64,000 nucleotides of DNA, taken from assembly GCA_947601495.1 (NCBI GenBank), contig CANQGE010000005.1, forward strand, positions 28,255 to 92,254. Direction: 5' to 3'. The DNA is from an uncultured Clostridia bacterium (GTDB lineage: Bacteria; Bacillota; Clostridia; TANB77; CAG-508). Of the stretch, positions 33,980 through 43,046 are shown one piece after another; within the stretch, counting starts at the first letter, position 1; every line of letters starts with the position of its first letter. The notes beneath the pieces were generated by a model. It had not been told where the DNA came from. It saw nothing but the letters and a program-made list of their open reading frames with translations, and searched no databases. A program made the position numbers and the translations under genes.

Positions 33980-35137
33980 TTAATCTACAACTGGCTCTAA
34001 TGTTGCAGATTCCATTTCAGAAATATCAAGATAAATGAAAGAATCATTATCTTTAGGAAAACCATTTCCATAAAGTTTTCCTAAGTAAACTCTTTCATCT
34101 TCTACAAAATGATATTCATCAGATTTTTCAATTTTTTGTGAAGAACCTAATCCCATATAATATCTATTAGCAAGACCAATAATAGCTTTTCCAGATTTTA
34201 AAGCTGTTGATTGAACTATTTTTGTTGGAAATGGTAATACATTATTATTATAGACTCCCATAGCACTTAGTATTGTTATTGCTGGGAATATTTTTGTAAA
34301 ATAATCTTGAGGATTAACAACTAATAATGCTTCTTTTATTTTTCTTTTTCCATTATTTGTTAATAAAGCCAATAAAGCTCCATAATTTTCTGGTTTCAAA
34401 TTTTTTAACTTTATAGGTGTTTTTTCTGGATATACACCTTCTTGTACAGAGCCTTTAAGATCTCTTGTCATTCCAATAGGGCTATCTTTGCCTTCTCCAG
34501 CTACTATTGCATTTTCAAGACCTATTGATAATGCTTCAACTAAAAATCTTCTAACAAATGTTTCTAACCATGCAGGACCTAAATCTAAGTATGCTTTGGC
34601 AACTGGCAAATAAGCAGTTAATTTATATAGATTAACTGATTCTTTTTTAAATCCTGATTCTAATTTTTTCTTGGCTTCATCTGTCAATTTGCCCCACCAT
34701 GCTGGTTCAACATCACCAGTTCTTATAATTGTTTCAATTATTCCTGTAACATTATGAAAATCAATTACTGATAGTAATTCGTGTTCCTCTTCTAATTCTT
34801 CAAATACCCTATCTATTGTAGTAATAGGCATTACAAGTTCTGTATTAGTTAAAGATGTCTCATCTTTAAATGCCTGTGCTAAATCTTTAAAATACTTTGT
34901 CTCTTCAGATGTTAATTTTTCAGCACCTCTTGAAGTCATAACAGCAACATCATCTTGCATAATTCTTTGAGCTCTTACTACAGATTCTGCTGCATCATTT
35001 GCCACAAAAGTCATCAAGTCTATCATCCCATCAACTTGTGCATTTACATCTCCTTTTTCTTGTGCATCTTTAATTGTGTTCACAATCTCATCTTTTGTTT
35101 TTCCTTTTAAATCTTTGTTTTCATCTTTTAAACTCAT
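33980..35137 (-). CDS. Major capsid protein (HK97 fold)
   Basis: This 385-aa protein has a helical N-terminal scaffold-like region (about 1-100) followed by the HK97 core. Key segments include ELLSVIDFHNVTGIIETIIRTG, VNLYKLTAYLPVAKAYLDLGPAWLETFVRRFL, IVAGEGKDSPIGM and NPQDYFTKIFPA, all typical of phage major capsid family proteins. The upstream protease would remove the N-terminal domain. A GGAGGG ribosome site precedes the ATG. Confidence 0.9.
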   Translation of the reverse strand: MSLKDENKDLKGKTKDEIVNTIKDAQEKGDVNAQVDGMIDLMTFVANDAAESVVRAQRIMQDDVAVMTSRGAEKLTSEETKYFKDLAQAFKDETSLTNTELVMPITTIDRVFEELEEEHELLSVIDFHNVTGIIETIIRTGDVEPAWWGKLTDEAKKKLESGFKKESVNLYKLTAYLPVAKAYLDLGPAWLETFVRRFLVEALSIGLENAIVAGEGKDSPIGMTRDLKGSVQEGVYPEKTPIKLKNLKPENYGALLALLTNNGKRKIKEALLVVNPQDYFTKIFPAITILSAMGVYNNNVLPFPTKIVQSTALKSGKAIIGLANRYYMGLGSSQKIEKSDEYHFVEDERVYLGKLYGNGFPKDNDSFIYLDISEMESATLEPVVD

Positions 35138-35149
35138 TTTTTTACCCTC

Positions 35150-35959
35150 CTAAAATTTTTCTAAAAATTTATTTAAAAAAGAACTCATTAATGAGTTCTC
35201 AGTTAAATCTTGTTTTTTTTCTTCATTTTCTTGCTTTGCATCTTCTATTCCTTCAATAACTTTTGAAGCAATTGCATTTATTTCTTTTTCAGATAATTCT
35301 TTAATTTCCAATGAAGCTTGTCCTTTTTCAATTTGTTTTAATTTTTTTACTAAGTCATAATAGCCTTTACTTGATGCAGATAGAGATTCTTCTTCTTCAT
35401 TATATTCAATGATTTCTGAACAAAATCCCATTTCTAAGCATTCATCTGCAGTAAGATAAGTTTCTGCATCTAATAATTCTTTTAATCTATCTTCTGTTAT
35501 TTTGACTTTAGATAGATAAGCATTTCTCAAAGCTTGCATTATTTTATCCATATCATCAGCAACTTTTCTTAGTTCTTGAGAATTTCCTGAAGTCCATGTA
35601 TAACAATTATGAATCATTAGTATTGAAGTATTACTCATATATATATTATCTCCTGCCATTGCAATAACACTTGCAATAGAAGCTGCTATTCCATCTATAT
35701 ATACATTTTTTTCAGCATTATAATTTTTAATTAAGTTATAAATTGCTATTCCTTCAAATACATCTCCTCCACATGAATTGATATGAATATTTAATGTATC
35801 AACATTGCCTATTCCCTCTAATTCTTTTTGGAATGAACTTGAACTTACATCTTCATCGAACCATCTCCATGAAGTAATGTCTCCAAAAATAAATAAATCT
35901 GCAATTTTCTTATCAGCTGATAGTATAAAGTTATAAAATTTCTTTTTTAAACTTTTCAT
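35150..35959 (-). CDS. ClpP-like prohead protease
   Basis: A serine protease of the ClpP/crotonase fold, 269 aa. The nucleophile Ser lies in IDGIAASIASVIAMAG near residue 95. The His is in SILMIHNCYTWTSG near 120, with a later Asp in the ETYLTADECLEMGFC segment. The C-terminal about 80 residues are charged and probably scaffold-like. It would mature the capsid and is located between portal and capsid genes. Confidence 0.88.
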   Translation of the reverse strand: MKSLKKKFYNFILSADKKIADLFIFGDITSWRWFDEDVSSSSFQKELEGIGNVDTLNIHINSCGGDVFEGIAIYNLIKNYNAEKNVYIDGIAASIASVIAMAGDNIYMSNTSILMIHNCYTWTSGNSQELRKVADDMDKIMQALRNAYLSKVKITEDRLKELLDAETYLTADECLEMGFCSEIIEYNEEEESLSASSKGYYDLVKKLKQIEKGQASLEIKELSEKEINAIASKVIEGIEDAKQENEEKKQDLTENSLMSSFLNKFLEKF

Positions 35960-37107
35960 TTTTTATCCTCCTTTCCATTACTTGTCATTTCTTGAACATT
36001 CATATAATTTTTGGTAATAAAATGTTCATTAGCCCATTTTTCATCTAGTTGTTCTTCATCCAGTCTAGTCATTATTTCGTTGTAAGAAAATCCCATTCTG
36101 AATAAAACATCAAGAGCATTTGCATTTTCAAAAATGTTAATATATTGAACATTTTTAGTATCTACTCTTACTCTATTTCCTGCTATATATTCTTTCTCAC
36201 CATAAAACTTCCTATTGATTTCATTTTCAAGCATTCTTGCATAAGGTTTAATATTGAAAGTTAGCAAACTTTTTATTATTTCTTTATTTTGAGAAATATC
36301 GCCTTTTAGTACTCCTATTGGCATATTAAAAGCAACTGCTACAACATTAAACACTTCATCTATTAATTGTGTTATTTCTGAACTTGCGATGAGTTTTTTT
36401 GTTCCATCACTGTTCGATTCAATAAAATCAAAACCTTCCTCTAGTGGAAGAACAGCATTATCTGATGAAAAATATGACTTAAATTTACTACGAATTACTT
36501 TTTGTAATTCTTCTTGATCTTTATACTTTTGAGACCAATTTGAAGATATTTTATATTTTCCTCTGATACCTTTAGATTTTTTATATGAATCCATAGCAGA
36601 ACTAATTAATGTTCCATACGAATTATATAAACCATCTATTAATTTTTTTATTTTTTTATTATTTAACTTTAAATATAAAACATCATTCATGTAATATGTT
36701 TTTTCAGTTAATGTTAAATCTTTAAGAGTTACATTTTTAAAATATGTTTCATACAAACTTCTTTCGCATGGATCATAAGAATCCGCAACATATAAATATC
36801 CATTTTCACTAAATACCAAAACTTCATTATCATAAACTAATTTTTGAAATAAATCAAAATAAAATTGTGTTGCATTTTGATTTTGATTCGGTTCTACATT
36901 AAATAAATAATACATGTGTCCACAAATAAATTTATTATTCATATATGTTTTGATTTCGCATGAACTCATTAATTTTGCAATAATATTTATAGCACTATTG
37001 ATAGCTAATTCTTTGAGATATATTTCACTAATAAATTTTTCGTCTATGACATCTACTTCAGTTATATCTTTAGAAAATATTTTACCTAAAAAATCTCTAA
37101 AAGCCAT
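35956..37107 (-). CDS. Phage portal protein (HK97 type)
   Basis: The 383-aa portal forms the dodecameric ring for DNA packaging. Visible family segments are INIIAKLMSSCEIKTY near 40, NQNATQFYFDLFQKLVYDNEV, FNMPIGVLKGD, and a C-terminal ENEINRKFYGEKEY region. It overlaps the protease gene by four bases (ATGA type) and follows the terminase large subunit, which is the standard order. Confidence 0.87.
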   Translation of the reverse strand: MAFRDFLGKIFSKDITEVDVIDEKFISEIYLKELAINSAINIIAKLMSSCEIKTYMNNKFICGHMYYLFNVEPNQNQNATQFYFDLFQKLVYDNEVLVFSENGYLYVADSYDPCERSLYETYFKNVTLKDLTLTEKTYYMNDVLYLKLNNKKIKKLIDGLYNSYGTLISSAMDSYKKSKGIRGKYKISSNWSQKYKDQEELQKVIRSKFKSYFSSDNAVLPLEEGFDFIESNSDGTKKLIASSEITQLIDEVFNVVAVAFNMPIGVLKGDISQNKEIIKSLLTFNIKPYARMLENEINRKFYGEKEYIAGNRVRVDTKNVQYINIFENANALDVLFRMGFSYNEIMTRLDEEQLDEKWANEHFITKNYMNVQEMTSNGKEDKK

Positions 37108-37121
37108 TTATACCCTCCTTT

Positions 37122-38879
37122 CTATATGCTAAATGATTCAAGTATTTCTCCTTTGTTTATATTTTCAAGTAAATCTATCTGACTCATTGCTGCTACAAAA
37201 GCCATAAATGGATCATTCTTTCTTAGTTTAGGATTAATCTTTTCAAATCTCTTATTGCCATCTTTTTGCAACTTCGTTGCTGTATTATTGATAGCCCAAC
37301 GCATAATTGCACTATTACCTATGTTTATCAAACCCTCACTAAATAAAATATCTATTTTAGGTGCAACAATAGCAGCTATTGAAGCAGGATAGCGAATAGT
37401 TCTAACAATTCCATCTTTATGTTCTTTATCCTCTATGCTTAGACCAGCTAATTCAAAAGTATTTCTTAGTAATCCCGCCCTAAAATTATCTATAACAACT
37501 TTTAAAACATTAAAATATTGCATTTTATCAACTACCCAATTAACTATATCTTCGGCAGATATAGTATTTGTGTGAACAATTTCAAAATCTTTATATCCTT
37601 CTTGACCTTTCAATAAAAAAGGAAATTTTATATTTTTATAATCTTTACCGTTGGCACAAATCCAAGTATGGCATTGCCAAATAACCTCACCAGTTTCATT
37701 GATTGTTAAAATTCCTGCTGAAGCAAAGTCGTTTAAATCAGCAAAATCTATGCCAATAATTACATTACTTCCAACAGGAATTTCATTATTTTTAGATTTT
37801 TTATTTTTTACATCTGTATATGATGCATTTTCAATTTTCTCCCAGTCAACAACTACGCTTTCTGAATCTTGTTCTGGGAGATTCATTCTCTTTGCATAAA
37901 ACTCTGATCTATAAGATGGAGTTTTCAACATTTTTAGATAATCTTTAATTATTTGATTCCTTAATGTACTTCTAAACATTAAGCTAGGATTAGCTTGAAT
38001 CCAATATGTATAATCAATATCTTTTTTATCGGCTGTTTGCATATATTTTTGCATAGGGATATCAACTAATTCTCTTTTATTAATTTTATAAATTATTGGT
38101 ACTAATCTTGTAAAATTAAATTCCCCTCTTAAAATGTTATTAGATAAATCTATTTTTTCATCTAACGGACCTTCTCTTATAGTTCCATTAGTAGTAATTG
38201 TTACTATTCTTGAATTATCTACTTTTCCTAATGCAGAAGTAAATACATTTAACTGCTCTTCGTTCAAATAGGCGTGTAATTCATTAAATATAATCATACC
38301 TATTTTTTTACCATCTTTTGTTTTTGCTCCTGAGGTATTGAATCTTAATCTTGATTTTGTTTTTCTGTTTATAATTACTTCTTTGGTCCAATAAAAATGT
38401 TTTTTCATAACTTTTTTATTATCTTCAAGCATATTATAAACTACATCAAAAGTATCTTTAGATTGTTCTTCTGATGTTGATACAATATCAATATTATAAT
38501 TTTTTATTCCATATCCTGGTGTTAAAAAATAACAAGCAAGAGGCATTATCATTCCATCTTTACCATTACCTCTACACATCATTAAAAAGATTTCTTGGAA
38601 GAAACATTCTGTTAAATCTTCTTTTTCATAAAAAAAGAAGAATGCATAAACAAATTTCTGATATGGAAATAATTTATAAAACCATTTTTCACAAAAGCTT
38701 ATTGCTTGATAATATTGGTCAAAATTAAAAACAACATCATCTCTCGACAATGTTGGCTTTACAATATTTTCAATTAATAATTTTATCTCATCATCAGTTT
38801 CAAGTGGATTCTTTTCTACATAATCTATATATTCTTGTACTTCTTTAATATAAATCATTGTCTGCTTCATCACCACCAA
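37122..38879 (-). CDS. terL: Terminase large subunit
   Basis: This is the 585-aa packaging motor. The ATPase region contains MMCRGNGKDGM near 105 (a Walker A variant with Gly-Lys-Asp) and the Walker B-like GMIIFNELHAY. The nuclease domain has the acidic strand VIIGIDFADLND near 385 and later Asp residues (VVIDNFRAG). It overlaps the small subunit gene by 35 bases. An internal ATG nine bases in (MKQTMIY) is an alternative start. Confidence 0.92.
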   Translation of the reverse strand: MVVMKQTMIYIKEVQEYIDYVEKNPLETDDEIKLLIENIVKPTLSRDDVVFNFDQYYQAISFCEKWFYKLFPYQKFVYAFFFFYEKEDLTECFFQEIFLMMCRGNGKDGMIMPLACYFLTPGYGIKNYNIDIVSTSEEQSKDTFDVVYNMLEDNKKVMKKHFYWTKEVIINRKTKSRLRFNTSGAKTKDGKKIGMIIFNELHAYLNEEQLNVFTSALGKVDNSRIVTITTNGTIREGPLDEKIDLSNNILRGEFNFTRLVPIIYKINKRELVDIPMQKYMQTADKKDIDYTYWIQANPSLMFRSTLRNQIIKDYLKMLKTPSYRSEFYAKRMNLPEQDSESVVVDWEKIENASYTDVKNKKSKNNEIPVGSNVIIGIDFADLNDFASAGILTINETGEVIWQCHTWICANGKDYKNIKFPFLLKGQEGYKDFEIVHTNTISAEDIVNWVVDKMQYFNVLKVVIDNFRAGLLRNTFELAGLSIEDKEHKDGIVRTIRYPASIAAIVAPKIDILFSEGLINIGNSAIMRWAINNTATKLQKDGNKRFEKINPKLRKNDPFMAFVAAMSQIDLLENINKGEILESFSI

Positions 38880-39357
38880 CAGCAGGTGTCTTTAATTCTA
38901 AGCTGTTCAAAATTGCCAATCCTTGCTGTTCAGTTTTTAAAAGTCTTTCACAGCTATCATTCGGCTTATCAACATCAATTCCGTTTCCATTAGTTGCTAC
39001 ATATCTAAATCCATTTACTTGAATATCTCTTTTATAAGCCTCTTGTAATCTCACAAAAAATAGATAATTTTCAATTTCATGATCGAAATGTCCTCCATAT
39101 TTATCTTGATCACTAAGTTGCTCTTCCAAATCCTCTTTTATTTTTTGGATTTTTTCATCAACTCTCGATAAATACTCTTTTTCTGATTCTATCTTCTTAA
39201 AGATTTTTATTTCTTTAATTCCTTTTTTTATGTCAAGTTTACTTTTTCCTTTTTTAGATTTTATGTTACCATTTTCTTCTATTTTCGCATTTCCTATAAG
39301 CATTGCCATTTCTTTAATTCTTGAATTATCTTTTTTTGTTTTTTTTTCATTTTCCAT
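38845..39357 (-). CDS. terS: Terminase small subunit (P27 type)
   Basis: The 170-aa DNA-recognition subunit starts with a basic, Lys-rich segment. It continues into a helical region (YLSRVDEKIQKIKEDLEEQLSDQDKYGG) and ends with LLKTEQQGLAILNSLELKTP, where the family's C-terminal oligomerisation region lies. Position upstream of and overlapping terL supports the call. The motif match itself is modest. Confidence 0.72.
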   Translation of the reverse strand: MENEKKTKKDNSRIKEMAMLIGNAKIEENGNIKSKKGKSKLDIKKGIKEIKIFKKIESEKEYLSRVDEKIQKIKEDLEEQLSDQDKYGGHFDHEIENYLFFVRLQEAYKRDIQVNGFRYVATNGNGIDVDKPNDSCERLLKTEQQGLAILNSLELKTPAVGGDEADNDLY

Positions 39358-39479
39358 AGATTATATCGGACCCCTTTCACGCGAGAGTAAAAAAATCTGT
39401 CTAGTTGAGCACCCTTCCCGTTCGTTTATATTTTATTTTTAGCCAATTTTTAAAGTGGGGGGCTATATAGAAAAATTTT
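39358..39479. other. Candidate cos region
   Basis: This 122-base gap between the small terminase gene and the next ORF is the most GC-rich non-coding stretch of the late region (CCCCTTTCACGCGAGAG, GAGCACCCTTCCCG, GTGGGGGGC). HNH-encoding cos phages place the packaging site here. No sequence repeats prove it. Confidence 0.4.
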
Positions 39480-39893
39480 TTATTCAAAAAAAATTTTTTC
39501 ATAAATTTTTATCACATCATCAACAGTTCCTTTATCAAATTTAATTATTTGATTACTGCAAGCTATATCGATAGTATTATATATTGCTTGATTCTTTATT
39601 AAGTCAGCTTTTAATTGCTTTACATTTTTATTTGTTTTTATAGCTTTATAGACACAATAGATAAAGCTCGTTACATAATTATTAATTTTTCTTTTTATCT
39701 CTTTTATTTTATATAAAGATAATTCTTTATAATTATTATTAATTAGATCTATTAATTCGCTATATGTATAATCTTTTTCATCAATTCTTAAAATAATATT
39801 ATCAATTAGATTATCATCTTCTATTTCATTTGAATCTATTATTATTTCCTTTTCCAAAGAAGATATATCATCTATTTCTTTTTTTCTATTCAA
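39480..39893 (-). CDS. Hypothetical phage protein (137 aa)
   Basis: A charged, Ile- and Asn-rich protein lies between the HNH and terminase genes. Predicted mainly helical from its sequence, with no conserved motif that I recognise. Its ATG lies six bases beyond the stop of the HNH gene. It may assist packaging by virtue of location only. Confidence 0.55.
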   Translation of the reverse strand: MNRKKEIDDISSLEKEIIIDSNEIEDDNLIDNIILRIDEKDYTYSELIDLINNNYKELSLYKIKEIKRKINNYVTSFIYCVYKAIKTNKNVKQLKADLIKNQAIYNTIDIACSNQIIKFDKGTVDDVIKIYEKIFFE

Positions 39894-39899
39894 AAGTCT

Positions 39900-40238
39900 C
39901 TACCACCTTTCTTCATTATTAAATCTATTTATTCTTTTTGTTTTAATATTTTTCTTATCTAAAATATTATGATGCATTATGCAAACTGTTTCTAGATTAG
40001 ATTCAACATAAGCTAGTTCTGGATATTTTTCCAGTTCTTTTTTATGATGAATATCTAGTTTTTTATTATGTTTCTTAATTGTTACTTTTCCCTCTTTTTT
40101 ACATTCTTGACATTCGTTATCATCTCTATTAAGTATTCTTGGTGTAATAATAAATCTCCAATAATAACTATCATAAAATTTCTTTTTATTTCCTGTAGCA
40201 ATTAGGTTTCGGATTTCTTCACTTGTAAATATTTTCAT
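39900..40238 (-). CDS. HNH endonuclease (packaging-associated)
   Basis: The 112-aa protein carries a zinc-ribbon pair (CQEC near 38) and the HNH core: LDIHHKKELEKYPELAY, then LETVCIMHHNILD. In many cos-type siphophages a small HNH protein next to the terminase is needed for cos cleavage and packaging. Its start overlaps the repeat-protein stop by one base. Confidence 0.85.
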   Translation of the reverse strand: MKIFTSEEIRNLIATGNKKKFYDSYYWRFIITPRILNRDDNECQECKKEGKVTIKKHNKKLDIHHKKELEKYPELAYVESNLETVCIMHHNILDKKNIKTKRINRFNNEERW

Positions 40239-40837
40239 TATTTATTTTTCCCTTTTTGATTCATTTTTTTCTGATTGCTTTCAGATTTTTTATCTGCAAT
40301 TAAAGTTTCTTTTTGAACATCTGTAGATTCTGTTTTCTCTTCTTGAACATCTTCAGATTCTGTTTTCTCTTCTTGAGCATCTTCAGATTTTGTTTCCTCT
40401 TCTTGAACATCTTCAGATTCTGTTTTCTCTTCTTGAACATCTTCAGATTCTGTTTTCTCTTCTTGAACATCTTCAGATTCTGTTTTCTCTTCTTGAGCAT
40501 CTTCAGATTTTGTTTCCTCTTCTTGAACATCTGTAGATTCTGTTTCCTCTTCTTGAACATCTTCAGATTTTGTTTCCTCTTCTTGAACATCTGTAGATTC
40601 TGTTTCCTCTTCTTGAACATCTTCAGATTCTGTTTCTGTTTCAATAATACTTGCTAATACAGTTTTTCCAAAAATTGTATTTGTTAATTTATGACCTAAT
40701 TTTTCATCTACTGTTACTTGGTCTCCTTTTTTTACATGACCATCATAAATAGTTATTGTTTCATTATTTCTAATAACTTCTAATTTTTTGTTTTTATAAG
40801 GTTCTATAAAAAAACCTATATTTGCTAAAACTTTCAT
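40238..40837 (-). CDS. Phage protein with acidic decapeptide repeats
   Basis: The start at 40837 follows GAAAGGAG (199 aa); an upstream in-frame extension to 40906 runs through a terminator hairpin and is rejected. The first about 65 residues (KVLANIGFFIEP... VKKGDQVTVDEKLGHKL) resemble a small beta-barrel of unknown family. They are followed by eleven ten-residue repeats of the type ESEDVQEEET and a basic tail. The repeats are very acidic and likely extended. The 30-base DNA units could change number by recombination without altering frame. Confidence 0.7.
   Translation of the reverse strand: MKVLANIGFFIEPYKNKKLEVIRNNETITIYDGHVKKGDQVTVDEKLGHKLTNTIFGKTVLASIIETETESEDVQEEETESTDVQEEETKSEDVQEEETESTDVQEEETKSEDAQEEKTESEDVQEEKTESEDVQEEKTESEDVQEEETKSEDAQEEKTESEDVQEEKTESTDVQKETLIADKKSESNQKKMNQKGKNK
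40300..40630 (-). repeat. Eleven 30-bp coding tandem repeats
   Basis: Imperfect 30-base units (plus-strand core TCTTCTTGAACATCTTCAGA) repeat in frame within the preceding gene. Variation is mainly between Ser-Glu-Asp and Ser-Thr-Asp versions and Lys/Glu alternation, suggesting unequal crossing-over. Confidence 0.9.
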
Positions 40838-41039
40838 ATTCTCTCCTTTCGAATAAAAAAGAGATTGAAGTATAAATTCAATCTCTTTTAACCTCTCTAC
40901 AAACAAAGAATCCGAAACACCTACTGTGAAATCTTGGGCTTACCCATACACTAAATATGAGCGAAATCACAATTTCTAAATACTACTTTATTTGATAATA
41001 CAATTTTATCATTTAATTTTCGCACACAATCGCACAAAA
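40838..41039 (-). promoter_or_regulatory. Late-gene leader with internal terminator hairpin
   Basis: No ORF fits here. On the minus strand the stretch runs from an AT-rich promoter-like area (GATAAAATTG... near 41005) to a strong hairpin (AAAAGAGATTGAA/TTCAATCTCTTTT, 40857-40889) followed by TTTATT. The hairpin is only 20 bases before the first packaging gene. It follows the RinA/ArpU-like gene, so it is the best place for the late promoter. Confidence 0.5.
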
Positions 41040-41474
41040 TTATTTTTTATCAAAATATCTATTAAAATAATTCCTAACACTCGATTCTCCTGCATATCCT
41101 ATTTTTATTGCAATTCTATTCCATGACATTTTATTTATATATTTTTTCTCTATTATATCTGCCATTAGTCTGTCTTCTAAATTATCCAACTTGTATTTCA
41201 ATTCTTTATATAATTTATTTTTTCTATTATTGTATATTTTTTTTCTTTTTTCTAATTTATTTATTCTTTTTTTATTTATTCCTTCAACTTTTATTGCTGT
41301 TTTATTATATGGTATTCTATTTATACTTCCAGAAACTGTATCCATTGTATTATGTGAATATTCAAAATCAATTTGTTTTGATATTTTTTTTATCTCAAAA
41401 TCATAATTTTTCATATTTTTTTGATATTCCTCTAAATATTTTTTATTTATCATCTGTTGTACCTCTTCTTTCAA
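41040..41474 (-). CDS. RinA/ArpU-like late transcription regulator
   Basis: The 144-aa protein has a long basic helical N-terminal part and ends with a sigma-region-4-like helix-turn-helix (DRLMADIIEKKYINKMSWNR followed by IAIKIGYAGESSVRNYFNRYF). This arrangement is typical of the ArpU/RinA/LmaC phage activators that turn on packaging and structural genes. Its position just upstream of the late leader supports the call. Confidence 0.75.
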   Translation of the reverse strand: MKEEVQQMINKKYLEEYQKNMKNYDFEIKKISKQIDFEYSHNTMDTVSGSINRIPYNKTAIKVEGINKKRINKLEKRKKIYNNRKNKLYKELKYKLDNLEDRLMADIIEKKYINKMSWNRIAIKIGYAGESSVRNYFNRYFDKK

Positions 41475-41791
41475 ATATTTTTTATTTCTAATATTTCTTC
41501 AATTCGCAATATGTAATATTGCTTTTTAAGGACTGCTCCCCATTTTTCTTTGCCTTGTCCTATTTTTAATTCACATTTACATTTTATTGATGGAGAATTA
41601 TAAGAATAGCCATTTCTAAAAACAATAATAATTTTCGAAAATATCAATTCTCCAGATTTAAAATCAGTGACTCTAGGCAGAAAATTTTTAAATCTATTTG
41701 TATAATATGGTTTTATTTCTCGATATTCCTCTTTCTTTTCTCCGCTTCTTATCATGTCAAACCATTTTTTCTTTATTGGTAATACTAACAT
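41471..41791 (-). CDS. ASCH-domain protein
   Basis: This 106-aa protein begins MLVLPIKKKWFDMIRSGEKK followed by EEYREIKPYY, the signature of small ASCH domains (PUA-related RNA/nucleotide-binding fold). Such genes are frequent in the early regions of Firmicute phages; the exact role is unknown. It overlaps the regulator gene downstream by four bases. Confidence 0.8.
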   Translation of the reverse strand: MLVLPIKKKWFDMIRSGEKKEEYREIKPYYTNRFKNFLPRVTDFKSGELIFSKIIIVFRNGYSYNSPSIKCKCELKIGQGKEKWGAVLKKQYYILRIEEILEIKNI

Positions 41792-41794
41792 TTT

Positions 41795-42349
41795 TTATTC
41801 CTCCAAATTTAATTTATACATTTCAGCTAAAATATATATTAAACTTTCTATACTTTCATTATGATTAAATATAAGTTTTCCAATTAACTCACTATTGTCA
41901 GCTAATTCTATTAAATTTTCTTTATTTCTTGATATTTCTTTTATCTTTAGTTTAGGTTCGTACTTATTTCTATCTACTTTGTATAGATTAATTACTTTTT
42001 TGTTGTTTTCAACAGATCCTATTATTCCTATATCAGCATTATTTATATCTTTTGAAAATTCTATTATTACTGCTTTACTTAAATTATTTTGTATAGTTTT
42101 AGATATTTTGTTTAACCATAAATCTTCTGAATATAATTCATCTGTATTTACTAATTTGCATAAATTAGTATTTTCTTTTTCTGCTATTTTTAAGGCTTCT
42201 TTCCTATCTACAAATCTTAAATCATCTGTTATGAACCCTTGCTCTGCATCTTTAAATTCTTCTTTATGTAACATTAAAATTTCGCTGTGTGCATTTCTTC
42301 CTAAATATATTTTTTCCTTTTTAGTTTTAATTGCTGGTGCTATTATCAT
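41795..42349 (-). CDS. Hypothetical phage protein (184 aa)
   Basis: The opening (MIIAPAIKTKKEKIYLGRNAHSEILML) and a later QGFITDDLRFVDRKEALKIA segment are shared with small early phage proteins of unknown function, as far as I can recognise. No catalytic motif is visible. It is followed three bases later by the ASCH gene in the same operon. Confidence 0.6.
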   Translation of the reverse strand: MIIAPAIKTKKEKIYLGRNAHSEILMLHKEEFKDAEQGFITDDLRFVDRKEALKIAEKENTNLCKLVNTDELYSEDLWLNKISKTIQNNLSKAVIIEFSKDINNADIGIIGSVENNKKVINLYKVDRNKYEPKLKIKEISRNKENLIELADNSELIGKLIFNHNESIESLIYILAEMYKLNLEE

Positions 42350-42385
42350 TTAATTTTTCCTCTACTTTCTCTTCAAAATATTGTT

Positions 42386-42498
42386 TTATACTATGTAGTC
42401 ATATTCTAAATTAAATGCTTCACATATAGGCTTTATTTCTTTTAAAACCTCTATTCTTTTTTTTCTAATTCTTTCATCATTTCTTCTTTACTTAACAT
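42386..42498 (-). pseudogene. Frameshifted, truncated copy of the 44301-44597 ORF
   Basis: The minus strand starts with codons for MLSKEEMMKELEKK and, after a one-base deletion in a poly-A run, resumes with KEIKPICEAFNLEYDYIV before a stop. This closely matches the N-terminal 36 residues of the intact ORF at 44301-44597. It is a decayed tandem duplicate that overlaps the end of the neighbouring gene. Confidence 0.7.
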
Positions 42499-42802
42499 CT
42501 AACCACCCCAATTTTATACATTCATTTGTTATTGCATTATGCAAATCCATATCTATATTAATTATAATTTGACTTTGCCAATATCCCTGTGAGGCACAAT
42601 ATTTTAACCATTTTGTTTCAAATTTTTGTGCATACCAACTATCATTATGTGGTATAAACATTTCAAAACAAACACAATATCTTTGTAATTTCTTATCAAA
42701 ATGTATAGAATATCTAATAGTTTCTCCATCTAGTTTATAAAGTAATATATTTTCATTGTCTAAATACTTATAAAATCCTAATTCTTCTAATGTTTTATTC
42801 AT
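42488..42802 (-). CDS. Hypothetical phage protein (104 aa)
   Basis: It begins MNKTLEELGFYKYLDNENIL and ends in ITNECIKLGWLDVK. The 'E-LGF-...Y' opening and 'ELGW' type ending are shared with the next ORF, so the two are distant paralogs of a small early-phage family of unknown function. It overlaps its upstream neighbour by eight bases. Confidence 0.6.
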   Translation of the reverse strand: MNKTLEELGFYKYLDNENILLYKLDGETIRYSIHFDKKLQRYCVCFEMFIPHNDSWYAQKFETKWLKYCASQGYWQSQIIINIDMDLHNAITNECIKLGWLDVK

Positions 42803-43046
42803 TCCAACCTAGCTCCTCTATCTTTTTATTTATTGCTTGTAATTCTTTTTTATCTAAAATTAAAATATTCTTAAACGACATATATTCGTCTATAACAATA
42901 AAATTAATAGTTTTATTAAATTTTTTACTTCCTAACTGATTTTCTTTTTCATAAGTAGTAAATATAATATTTCCATCTGTTGCCTTTATATCATTTTTGG
43001 TATATCCTATCTCTTCAAACATCTCATCAGCTGTTTTTTCTTTCAT
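42795..43046 (-). CDS. Hypothetical phage protein (83 aa)
   Basis: A small mixed alpha/beta protein (ADEMFEEIGYTKNDIKATDG, IIFTTYEKENQLGSKKFNK, AINKKIEELGW) resembles the product of the next gene in overall layout. Both ends overlap adjacent ORFs. Function unknown. Confidence 0.6.
   Translation of the reverse strand: MKEKTADEMFEEIGYTKNDIKATDGNIIFTTYEKENQLGSKKFNKTINFIVIDEYMSFKNILILDKKELQAINKKIEELGWNE

Noticed and set aside
40300..40630. Regular 30-bp repeats resembling a CRISPR array.
   Set aside because: There are no spacers; repeats are contiguous, in frame and coding.
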